Virus record (IMG/VR): IMGVR_UViG_3300037264_004862
Coordinates: 58,825 to 122,824 of that record
Origin: a virus
DNA: 64,000 nt
Reading direction: 5' to 3' (one strand)
Shown here: one piece after another, positions 33,127 to 40,883 of the stretch
How positions within the stretch are numbered: the first letter of the stretch is position 1
Layout of the letters: each line of letters begins with the position of its first letter
Program-made: the position numbers and the translations under genes
The notes under the pieces: model-generated
Seen by the model: only the letters and a program-made list of their open reading frames with translations
Database searches by the model: none
What the model was told of the DNA's origin: nothing

Positions 33127-33540
33127 ATGGCCAGTCAACCAGCGAATCCTACGATCTTGGTGCAGTACACCGTTCGCTCGTATCGCGATGGAGTGAGACA
33201 CGATGCAGTGCTTGCATTGCTAGGTGGTGTCCTCGGTGGTGGTATGCGAGATCTGAAGATGTCCGTGCCTGGAGACGAGGTACTCATGGATGAGACTCGT
33301 GAAGCTCTAGGTGCAGGAGAATCCGCTATCCTGAATACGTCCCTTACAGTGGGTCGTACGACAGGTCTCCCAGTGGTTCGTCACTTTAAGACCGTGACGA
33401 CTGCGAAGGATGCAGTGGATAATGCAACGTTTGGCACAAATCTCGGAGTGCCGAAGCGTATTGGTAGAGACGTGTTCTTCTATAAGAATGACGCTAATCT
33501 CACCGCTGATCTTCATGCTCAGCTACGTGGCGTCCACTAA
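33127..33540 (+). CDS. Hypothetical GC-richer, probably highly expressed protein
   Basis: 137 residues from ATG 33127, chosen because GAGGAGGTG lies 7 nt upstream; the open frame extends further up without an SD. Codon use differs from all neighbours: every Lys is AAG, Val is mostly GTG, and Cys is absent. There is a glycine-rich segment (LLGGVLGGGM), then a beta-rich part. It has its own leader and hairpin terminator, so it forms a single-gene unit. No family recognised. Candidates are an abundant virion, coat-like or host-takeover protein. Confidence 0.7.
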   Translation: MASQPANPTILVQYTVRSYRDGVRHDAVLALLGGVLGGGMRDLKMSVPGDEVLMDETREALGAGESAILNTSLTVGRTTGLPVVRHFKTVTTAKDAVDNATFGTNLGVPKRIGRDVFFYKNDANLTADLHAQLRGVH

Positions 33541-33561
33541 ATGACGTCGGAATAGGAACTA

Positions 33562-33597
33562 AAGACCCCCGGTAGTCGAAAGGTTACCGGGGGTCTT
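33562..33597 (+). terminator. Strong hairpin terminator
   Basis: Perfect 13-bp GC-rich stem AAGACCCCCGGTA (33562-33574) with TACCGGGGGTCTT (33585-33597), 10-nt loop. Followed by ATCATAT rather than a clean U-run, so it may also act as an mRNA 3' stabiliser. Lies 21 nt after the GC-richer gene. Confidence 0.75.
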
Positions 33598-33693
33598 ATC
33601 ATATCTGTAATCTAATCTTTTAACTTATGGCATTTATGTAATTGGTTTTTATATTGGATATACGTACTTAAAATGGGACTAATTGGAGGAACG

Positions 33694-34608
33694 ATGTCCG
33701 AAACACCAGAAATCATTTCACGCATTGTAGTACCTGAATTAGAAGCGATTCTTGGCCAATCTTTTCCAATTTTGGATAATGGTTTTATTAGAGTTATAGA
33801 CTATATGGGATCTGATGAATCAATAGTTCAAGCAGCTCGAGTTTCATACGGTAAAGGCACAAAGAAAGTCCATGAGGACGAAGGGCTTATTCGATATTTA
33901 ATACGACACCACCATTCAACACCGATAGAGATGTGTGAAATTAAATTTCACATTAGAATACCGATGGACCATTGGCGACAGATGATCAGACATCGAACAG
34001 CTTCTGTTAATGAATATTCAACAAGATACAGTGAAGCAATTGATGATACTCAAAAAACATTGCCTGGCGAGTGGCGTATTCAAGCTATTGGTAATCGTCA
34101 AGGGAGTAACGGTCGGCTTGATAAATTTGTAGGTACTAAGTTATCAAATAGAGAATCTCGAATCCACAAACTTATTCGCAAAGAATATGAGCACCGTCTT
34201 GAGCTAGGTGTTGCTCGCGAGCAGGCTCGCAAAGATTTGCCTCTATCAACTTACACTGAAGCTTACTGGAAAATAGATCTTCATAATCTTTTGCATTTCT
34301 TGGCGCTGAGAATGGATTCTCATGCCCAGCTTGAAATCAGAAGTTATGCAAACGTCATGGGAGAAATAATTAGTAAATGGGTCCCCTATACTTGGCAAGC
34401 ATTCCTAGATTATCGATATAATGCTATGAATTTATCTTCTAGAGATAAGGCTGTAATCAAAGCACTAAATCAAAGTGATTTTAACTATGCTGCCAAGGAG
34501 CTAGCGGAAAATTATGGGTGGCTCAAAGCAGGTAAACCGGCTAAAAACCGCGAACGTGAGGAATTTGAATCCAAGATCTTAGATCTTGGAATGTCTGTAC
34601 CTTGGTAA
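33694..34608 (+). CDS. thyX: Flavin-dependent thymidylate synthase ThyX
   Basis: 304 residues from ATG 33694 (GGAGGA 4 nt upstream). The ThyX signature RHRx7S is present as R99-H-R101 ... S109, followed by RYS. The later LRMDSHAQLEIRSYA matches the FAD/dUMP-binding helix. It makes dTMP from dUMP with methylenetetrahydrofolate and FAD. With the class II RNR at the right end it supplies dNTPs. Longer than average ThyX because of an insert around 120-150 and a C-terminal tail. Confidence 0.95.
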   Translation: MSETPEIISRIVVPELEAILGQSFPILDNGFIRVIDYMGSDESIVQAARVSYGKGTKKVHEDEGLIRYLIRHHHSTPIEMCEIKFHIRIPMDHWRQMIRHRTASVNEYSTRYSEAIDDTQKTLPGEWRIQAIGNRQGSNGRLDKFVGTKLSNRESRIHKLIRKEYEHRLELGVAREQARKDLPLSTYTEAYWKIDLHNLLHFLALRMDSHAQLEIRSYANVMGEIISKWVPYTWQAFLDYRYNAMNLSSRDKAVIKALNQSDFNYAAKELAENYGWLKAGKPAKNREREEFESKILDLGMSVPW

Positions 34609-34615
34609 TGGTGGC

Positions 34616-34626
34616 AAATATATGGT
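34616..34626 (+). promoter_or_regulatory. AAATA element directly before the start codon
   Basis: AAATATATGGT then ATG at 34627, spacer 6 nt, no SD. First gene of the late structural block; candidate late promoter with little or no leader. Confidence 0.35.
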
Positions 34627-35199
34627 ATGTTATACGCAAGTTCTACACGCAAACCAAATCAGATGGGGCCAGTCGCAGACAAACAGATACCTTTTATTGT
34701 GTATGCCAGCTATCCATCATCTGTTGTATCAACTGTCGGCTTTAGGCGTAGATTTGAAGTTTATCGCGACCTTGAAAAAGGTTCAATTATAGTAGAAGAT
34801 GCGTTGTTAGACGCTGGTTTCAATATTGCTACCCCAATTGCTTTTACGCTTCAGGTGGCCCAACAGCCAGCTAGATTCACTATTGTTGGCTTTGCTAGTG
34901 AAGGCGATTTGCTTGGTACGGCCGCCGGAGACCCAGTCGTCGATGAAGGTCTTCAACCTCAAACTTGGTTAATCCACAGTGGTACCATCGATGGTGAAAA
35001 GACTGAAGTTAAGCAACCGGTTCAAGGCAATCAGTCTTGGGGTGATGATCCTACCTCTACAAATCGTAATTATGCTGCGACTTTGAAGTCTGCTCTTGAA
35101 GCATCTGCTCCGGGTCTTAATATCTTCTATATGGAAATCAATGGCGTTAAGTATGGACAGATCCCAAATCGCCATGGATTCCAGAGCTTTACTTCATAA
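34627..35199 (+). CDS. Putative virion protein upstream of the neck genes
   Basis: 190 residues, beta-rich, with FEVYRDLEKGSIIVED and a Gly/Ala-rich middle. No family recognised. First gene of the rightward structural region, 18 nt after thyX. A structural role is inferred from position. Confidence 0.55.
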   Translation: MLYASSTRKPNQMGPVADKQIPFIVYASYPSSVVSTVGFRRRFEVYRDLEKGSIIVEDALLDAGFNIATPIAFTLQVAQQPARFTIVGFASEGDLLGTAAGDPVVDEGLQPQTWLIHSGTIDGEKTEVKQPVQGNQSWGDDPTSTNRNYAATLKSALEASAPGLNIFYMEINGVKYGQIPNRHGFQSFTS

Positions 35200-35235
35200 G
35201 TTGGCCTAGAGGGCTCTAAGATTGGCATCCTATTA

Positions 35236-36027
35236 ATGCATAAGTATGGTGTAGTCATAGGGACGTGTGGCTCTGCACCAATAGTCGATCTTAATATCAA
35301 TAATATCAAACATTTATTGGGTAATGTTCCTATATTAATAAATGACGATGCTAGTGGCACAGAGTTTTCTACAATTGCACGAAAACAGAAGTGTTCACTG
35401 CATGTTAATTCTAAACACTATGGCCATGTGATTGGTGATCTGACTGCTTTTGCTAATGGTCTAGAATGGGCAATCGATAATAAAATAAAGATCTTAATTA
35501 AGGTCTCACGTAAGTTGCTTTTTAGGTGCGACATTCGAAAACATATAGAGAAAGTGGCTAAAGTTAATCCCAAATTTGAATGCATCTCGGCTAATTATTA
35601 TAATTTCGGATATATAACTTCATTGTTTGTTATGCATACTGAACGATTTTCCCATAAGCATCTGGGCGCTATAAAGCAATCTATTAAAACTGAGACATAT
35701 CCAATTGAGTATGAATCACATAAAAGAAGGTTAATAGTTGATGGGTTGTACACAAGACATACACAGAAAATGAATCAAGAGCTATATTTTAGACATTGTC
35801 TTAAAGTGAATCCAATATTATTAAACTGGTGGCAGCATAGGTTGTTTGTTTGGGGTGGTTTAAGGCATCTTAGTTTACGTAATGAAACATTTACAAATTT
35901 GCCATACACATTTGAAAATTTAACAATGAAAGGCCAGTTTATGATACATCATAAGTCATTGGAAATATATAAGGCTTTAAGTGTTAAGTATGGGTTATCG
36001 TATTCAAAAAATGAGTTATCACTTTAG
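35236..36027 (+). CDS. Glycosyltransferase-like protein within the structural block
   Basis: 263 residues. The N-terminus (GVVIGTCGSAPIVDL ... VPILINDDASGTEF) resembles a GT2-type donor domain with NDDAS at the first acidic site. KILIKVSRKLLF replaces the usual DxD strand, so activity is uncertain. It sits between two virion genes, an odd place for an enzyme, which suggests late acquisition or virion glycosylation (inference). No SD is clear. Confidence 0.4.
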   Translation: MHKYGVVIGTCGSAPIVDLNINNIKHLLGNVPILINDDASGTEFSTIARKQKCSLHVNSKHYGHVIGDLTAFANGLEWAIDNKIKILIKVSRKLLFRCDIRKHIEKVAKVNPKFECISANYYNFGYITSLFVMHTERFSHKHLGAIKQSIKTETYPIEYESHKRRLIVDGLYTRHTQKMNQELYFRHCLKVNPILLNWWQHRLFVWGGLRHLSLRNETFTNLPYTFENLTMKGQFMIHHKSLEIYKALSVKYGLSYSKNELSL

Positions 36028-36060
36028 AGTGGTAAGTATAACCTAATACAAACATAATGT

Positions 36061-36852
36061 ATGGCCATTTTAGGTCCGGCTCAACTTCCTGTTATATTGA
36101 AAGTGGATTCAAATCCACTTAAGTTTCATGCAATAAGTCAGCTTGGTCACCCAGTAGTCAATGTTGAACTAATGGAACCTCAAATGGAACAGGTACTTCG
36201 TTCTACAGGTGACTGGATAGCTCAATACTTTCCGCTTGAAGAAAAATATGCTTTTTTTATGACTCAACCGCTTCAAGCCGAATATCCAATTCCACCAGAT
36301 GCTTATTGGATTAGAAAAGTGAGTTGGGATCCAGCTATTACGCGTATCGATAATATATTCGGTGCGGAAAGCTTTTTGTTTAACATTGGAAACATTTCAG
36401 GCATCCAAAACATGCTTGTTGATTACCATTTGTTGCAATCATATAGAAAATTTAGTCAGCGGATCTTGAGTAACGAAGGCCAATGGGAATTTAAAGTTGA
36501 GTCGGGCACAATTCGTCTGTTCCCAGTGCCAAAGGGTTCTTTCCCAGTTGTGGTTGAATATCTACCATCAGTTAATGAGTTCAAATCTGCACAAGCTCGA
36601 GAGGTAACATATCGTGCATTTTTGGCTCAAATGAAAATTGCATTAGGCCATGCGCGTAGAAAATTTGCCAATATTCCTGGACCAGATGGTAGTGCCATCA
36701 ATTTCGATGGTGATGCACTGGTCAATGAAGGTACTGAAGCATATATAAAAGCCCAAGAAGATGCAATATTACTCGGAGAACCTCTTGGAATCCACGTTTG
36801 GAATTGGTTATTACCACTTATTATACCATTTCTTGGTTCATCGATTCTATAA
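36061..36852 (+). CDS. gp13-like: Neck protein, T4 gp13-like
   Basis: 263 residues. LGHPVVNVEL near residue 29 and the C-terminal INFDGDALVNEGTEAYIKAQEDAILLGEPLGI follow the T4 gp13 pattern (LGAPIINVEL; TIDGQRLIEEA ... LLDPPFGI). gp13 with gp14 closes the head-tail joint after packaging. The gp14-like and gp15-like genes follow in order, which supports the call. Confidence 0.7.
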   Translation: MAILGPAQLPVILKVDSNPLKFHAISQLGHPVVNVELMEPQMEQVLRSTGDWIAQYFPLEEKYAFFMTQPLQAEYPIPPDAYWIRKVSWDPAITRIDNIFGAESFLFNIGNISGIQNMLVDYHLLQSYRKFSQRILSNEGQWEFKVESGTIRLFPVPKGSFPVVVEYLPSVNEFKSAQAREVTYRAFLAQMKIALGHARRKFANIPGPDGSAINFDGDALVNEGTEAYIKAQEDAILLGEPLGIHVWNWLLPLIIPFLGSSIL

Positions 36853-36929
36853 AAGTCATTATTGGTGGTAAGAATGCTGTAAGGCTTGAAGACATCTCGC
36901 ATTTGTTATAACTCAAATATATTACGTCA

Positions 36930-37289
36930 ATGATAACTATTGCTAATAAATTGGCAGTAAGAGCCGGTAATATCATATCCATACCTGGATGTGAACCACT
37001 TAGTGGATTTAGCTCCAATACTCTTGCAGCCAATATGAGCTGCAAGTCATCGGTTATTACGCTTGGGGCAGCCCTTGAGGCAATTCCAGGCTCTACAGTT
37101 GAAATGAGTTTTAATCCTAAGATGTTTTATTTCGTACTGCCTGAAGGTCCTCCTACAGTATTCGGTTGCAATACTTGTGATAGTGGTATAGATTGGTATC
37201 AAATTCTTCGTGACGCCTCAATTCCATTACAACCCCAAGAACCAAATGTTCCGGGTCCATGTGATGCATTCCCGATTCCGAGGTGTTAA
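36930..37289 (+). CDS. Hypothetical Cys-containing small virion protein
   Basis: 119 residues with six or more Cys (MSCKSS, GCNTCDSG, GPCDAF, PRC at the end) and Pro-rich C-terminus. Intracellular phage proteins are rarely this Cys-rich, so it may be surface-exposed and disulphide-bonded or metal-binding. AAATA lies 10 nt before the ATG. Its last base overlaps the next start. Confidence 0.55.
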   Translation: MITIANKLAVRAGNIISIPGCEPLSGFSSNTLAANMSCKSSVITLGAALEAIPGSTVEMSFNPKMFYFVLPEGPPTVFGCNTCDSGIDWYQILRDASIPLQPQEPNVPGPCDAFPIPRC

Positions 37290-38608
37290 TGGACCAGATT
37301 GAAAAATTCCGTTTTGCATTACGTCAGCATCTTACTGAAGCTGCACGCTCTCAGTCAGTTATTCTTATGGCTGTTTTCCCGGGTGGTCGGAATGCTGAAT
37401 TTGAATCATATTTGAAAGTCGTAGGGCTTGATAGAAGCGTAGGGCGTGAACAAGATGGGCTTGGCGTTAAAGACGATGAAAAACGTAAAGCTATGCAAGC
37501 ACGCCCAGACGTAGGTGAATTTAGTGCCCAATCTGATCCAGACGCTGGAGCTTGGAAAGTTGTCGGACTCCCAGAGAAAGGCGAGTTTGGTAGAGATAAG
37601 CCGTCTCCATGGGAACTTTTTATGGATTGGTTATGGAAGTCTCTTAGAGAAAAAGGTTTAAATCCTTCACCTTATTTAGGTTTCGGAGATGCTAAGAAGA
37701 AAGATACTAAGTTAAGCCCACAACAGAAGCGCCAACGCAAATATGGTGTTGCTGTCAAGGTCCCATCTGAAACTGATCCAGCGGTAGTTTCAAAATATGC
37801 TTTTGCATGGCCATCTAAACAATACGCTGGTAGTGGCAAGATTCCTGGTGCGGGTTTTGATGTTCGTAAGGACATCACAATCGCCATTAGTTCAATGGGC
37901 ACTGATATTGATGCAACTTCTAAGAAATTTAACGAAATTTTGAAGATGATACCTCTCCCTCAAGGCTTTAAGATTGATTTCGATGCCAATAACTATCGAT
38001 GGAATATTCTTGTAGATATTGCGGTAGATGAACCTGAAGGCTGGGAAAACAGGTTGACTAACATCACTGCGTTTAAACGTGAGAATCGTGAAAAGTGGAT
38101 TGGTGCCATTCAAGAACTGGCGGCTGGTAGAACTAACTCAGCGCAATTGGCTCCTTTGGTTCGGGCTTTTTTAGTTGTAAAGCATGGCTTCCAACCGCCA
38201 TTTAATGTTGACACTCTATCACAAGAAGATTTTGATAAGGCGATTGATATTATAAATAATACTAAATTAGATGATGTTGTCAAGTTCGCACAAGAGACGT
38301 CCCGCGCCGCCCCTACTCTCTTTCAAAAGACAGGCAAAGATGTATTGCGCAACAAGTTGGTTGACCGTTGGAATCAAGTTGTCCAAGACTTAGCTAATCA
38401 AGGTGGAACTGAAGCGTACGTTGTCCAAGTAGCGCTGGCTGATTATATGACTCAAAAAGGTGGGTTCTCAGATCCGTTTGAGCCTGAAATGTTATCGCCT
38501 GGGGTACTCTCAAAGGCCATCATTCAAGCTGGGAAGCTGTCATTTGACGAGCTTCGTCCATTTACAGAATCAATAATTCGCATCATCAATCGCATCATCA
38601 AATCGTAA
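37289..38608 (+). CDS. Hypothetical late protein with LTE|A leader
   Basis: 439 residues from ATG 37289 (GAGGTG upstream). The N-terminal helix ends in HLTEAAR, an L-x-E before Ala like the leaders of the paralogue array. Mixed charged helices and an N-terminal half rich in Lys/Pro follow, with no recognised domain. It lies between gp13-like and gp14-like genes and may be a head/neck component. Confidence 0.6.
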   Translation: MDQIEKFRFALRQHLTEAARSQSVILMAVFPGGRNAEFESYLKVVGLDRSVGREQDGLGVKDDEKRKAMQARPDVGEFSAQSDPDAGAWKVVGLPEKGEFGRDKPSPWELFMDWLWKSLREKGLNPSPYLGFGDAKKKDTKLSPQQKRQRKYGVAVKVPSETDPAVVSKYAFAWPSKQYAGSGKIPGAGFDVRKDITIAISSMGTDIDATSKKFNEILKMIPLPQGFKIDFDANNYRWNILVDIAVDEPEGWENRLTNITAFKRENREKWIGAIQELAAGRTNSAQLAPLVRAFLVVKHGFQPPFNVDTLSQEDFDKAIDIINNTKLDDVVKFAQETSRAAPTLFQKTGKDVLRNKLVDRWNQVVQDLANQGGTEAYVVQVALADYMTQKGGFSDPFEPEMLSPGVLSKAIIQAGKLSFDELRPFTESIIRIINRIIKS

Positions 38609-38632
38609 TGCTTCTCTGTGGTTTAATGATAC

Positions 38633-38645
38633 AAATATACTGTAG
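38633..38645 (+). promoter_or_regulatory. AAATA element directly before the start codon
   Basis: AAATATACTGTAG then ATG at 38646; spacer 8 nt, no SD. Shares AAATATACTGT with the site at 27481. Confidence 0.4.
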
Positions 38646-39257
38646 ATGATACACAATTTCAACGCCCAGCATGAACAATATATTAGTATAGATAGCATAC
38701 CTGAATTTAGAACTGCAGTAGAAAAACAACTTACTCCATTATCGATTTATGATCATAGTAAGCCAGATATTGCTTACGCTGAAAGAATGGCAGAAGAAGT
38801 TATTAATATCTCGGGAGCTTGGATTACTGTCTTTTTAAAACAACCGAAAGGCGATTCTCCGGAATTAGAAGTCTGGGATGAAGATGCTGACCCAATCTAT
38901 TTAGCCGGTAAGAAAATGAAGGCGTGGTTTAAACCGGAACCAATATTGGCCGAACTCACTCGTTGGGGTATCGATAAGCCGATCAGGATTACTGTCGCTT
39001 TCGCCCGTACAACGCTGATTAAAGAGCCTAATATTGGTATGAGGTTATTGCTGCCTGGTGATGTTATTGAAGCTCCCTACAACTTACCATCCGTGACGGA
39101 TCAGGGACCTTTACGTTTTAGAATCTTGAATTCGTCACAAGAAGGATTTTTCCAATATCGCTGGCTTTATGTAAAGTCAATTTGTGAATTGCTAACTGGT
39201 GATAAAGCGTTGAAAGTCAGGACCGATAATCGAAAGAATCCACAAACACCAAGATGA
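38646..39257 (+). CDS. gp14-like: Neck protein, T4 gp14-like (putative)
   Basis: 203 residues. AERMAEEVINISGAWITVFL, then an LLLPGDVIEAPYN strand, LRFRILNSSQEGFFQYRWLYV and a final basic tail follow the order seen in T4 gp14 (ESIQMRGVECYYV; GDLIYFP; FEINWVEPYDPFYQ). Sequence identity is low, so the call leans on order and gene context. Confidence 0.5.
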   Translation: MIHNFNAQHEQYISIDSIPEFRTAVEKQLTPLSIYDHSKPDIAYAERMAEEVINISGAWITVFLKQPKGDSPELEVWDEDADPIYLAGKKMKAWFKPEPILAELTRWGIDKPIRITVAFARTTLIKEPNIGMRLLLPGDVIEAPYNLPSVTDQGPLRFRILNSSQEGFFQYRWLYVKSICELLTGDKALKVRTDNRKNPQTPR

Positions 39258-39264
39258 AAGTAAG

Positions 39265-39675
39265 ATGAAAGTAAAAAGCTTAAAACAGTTACGTGCTGAG
39301 TTGACTAAAAGCGTGCAGCGTGCGGCGAGCGCTGTCCTTGAAGGATTATCTGAGCATGTGAGGTTAACTGTTATTAACGATTATGTTAAGCGTGTTCAGC
39401 AATTACACTATCCATTGCATAATCCTAAAACGCGTGCAGTAATGGATAGCATGCCACCCAAAGAGATAGCAGCTGCTATTAAACGCATAATATCTCCAGA
39501 GAAAGCTATGGTATATGTGCCGTCAGGTACTGATGCCGATAAATCGGCTCGCATGCAAGAATTGTATGGTGGCAAGCCTTGGCAAAAAATTAGAATTGAA
39601 ATGCAGAATTTAGAAAATGTTAATGCTGTATTAAATTTAATAGGATTGAAAGGCATTAAAGCAATACCAAGATAA
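39265..39675 (+). CDS. Hypothetical neck/tail-region protein
   Basis: 136 residues, basic and helical (SLKQLRAELTKSVQRAASAVLEGL) with a GTDADKSARMQELYGG loop. No family recognised. Starts 8 nt after the gp14-like gene; two tandem ATGAAAGTA copies flank the stop, and the second is the likely start. Confidence 0.55.
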   Translation: MKVKSLKQLRAELTKSVQRAASAVLEGLSEHVRLTVINDYVKRVQQLHYPLHNPKTRAVMDSMPPKEIAAAIKRIISPEKAMVYVPSGTDADKSARMQELYGGKPWQKIRIEMQNLENVNAVLNLIGLKGIKAIPR

Positions 39676-39688
39676 TTAGGAATTTAAA

Positions 39689-40531
39689 TTGTCTGTATAT
39701 GAATTTGTGTTCTCTCCTCAACAAAACCGGAATTTGGGCCCGGAGAGGGACCCACTTATAACTCCGGTTCTTCCACAACAGCCCGAATTAGAAGAGAAGG
39801 ACGAATTAATTAATAATGATATAAATCTTAATCAACCAGAAGATGTAAGGGCAGTCCTAGTACGTGGTTTTTATGCTATGGACGCTGGCATAAAAGCTTA
39901 CTTTGAGGATATTCAAGTACCAACTAAAGATGATGTACGTGCTCTTACGGTTCGCATCGCCGGTGGAGATAAGACTTTCTTACAATGGAGTCAAGATTTG
40001 CATTCAGGGCGCATTGCTTTACCTGTAATGTCAATCAATCGTAGTGGATGGCGTTTTAATGTTGATAAATTTAGTCCCCCATATATAAACATGGGACGTA
40101 GATTCGCCAATGCTGATGGGTCAAGGATGGTATTAACATATCGTCCATGGCCAGCTTTAATTGACTATAGCCTTTCGGTGTGGGCTGAGCGTAAACGTGA
40201 CATTGAAAATATTGCATATCAAATTCAAACTAGATTTAATCCATTAGCTGAATTTAGGATAGAGGATGAATCAGGATTGCGTGGATATGTACAATTGCGT
40301 TTTGGAGATGTTGTCGATAATTCAGATATAGATATTGGTGCTGAAGAATTATCGAAAGTAAGATATGATTTCAGTGTGACAATGGAAGGGTGGCTACCAT
40401 TGCCGGAAAAGATACTTCCGACGACACTTGGCAAGGCTGTATCCTTGCATGAGATGAATGGTAAGTTTCTTGAAGCTCTAAATTCTAATGGGACGATAGT
40501 CCAAGATTTCTTTAAGAGCGCTGGAAAATAA
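39689..40531 (+). CDS. gp15-like: Tail completion/sheath terminator, T4 gp15-like
   Basis: 280 residues from TTG 39689 (TAGGAA upstream). RPWPALIDYSLSVWAERKRDIENIAYQIQTRF resembles the gp15 segment PSPIKMIYELSIFTRYEDDMFQIVEQIL, and VRYDFSVTMEGWLPLPEK the gp15 WSLTFEVNGWMYPP. gp15 caps the tail tube and sheath and binds the neck. Position between gp14-like and sheath genes fits. Confidence 0.65.
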   Translation: MSVYEFVFSPQQNRNLGPERDPLITPVLPQQPELEEKDELINNDINLNQPEDVRAVLVRGFYAMDAGIKAYFEDIQVPTKDDVRALTVRIAGGDKTFLQWSQDLHSGRIALPVMSINRSGWRFNVDKFSPPYINMGRRFANADGSRMVLTYRPWPALIDYSLSVWAERKRDIENIAYQIQTRFNPLAEFRIEDESGLRGYVQLRFGDVVDNSDIDIGAEELSKVRYDFSVTMEGWLPLPEKILPTTLGKAVSLHEMNGKFLEALNSNGTIVQDFFKSAGK

Positions 40532-40543
40532 TGGAGATATAAA

Positions 40544-40813
40544 ATGGTAAAGAGACATTTATCGCAGCGTGAGCTGGCACAAGTGAAAAGTGACACAAAT
40601 GGTTTTGTTACGGTTTACAACCGTACTGCAAATCAACCAGTGTTTATTCAGTTGCGTGCCCCTAAGGGAGTTGATTTTTATCTCGGTGAACAAACAATTA
40701 TTTTGCATGTTGGAAAGACCGCTAAATTTCCTGTATCGCGGTTATATCGAGAGCAGATTATTAATCATACCAAAGCTGGACGTATTAAAATTTTGTCTGG
40801 TACCCTTGATTAA
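40544..40813 (+). CDS. Hypothetical small protein before the sheath gene
   Basis: 89 residues with a GGAGAT site. Beta-rich with IQLRAPKGVDFYLGEQTIILHVGKTA. No family recognised. May be a small tail accessory protein. Confidence 0.55.
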   Translation: MVKRHLSQRELAQVKSDTNGFVTVYNRTANQPVFIQLRAPKGVDFYLGEQTIILHVGKTAKFPVSRLYREQIINHTKAGRIKILSGTLD

Positions 40814-40883
40814 TAACTTGGCGTCAAAAATATTTTGAATTGATAAGGCGCGTTAACTTAATAGGCGCTGGAGGATTATAGAA

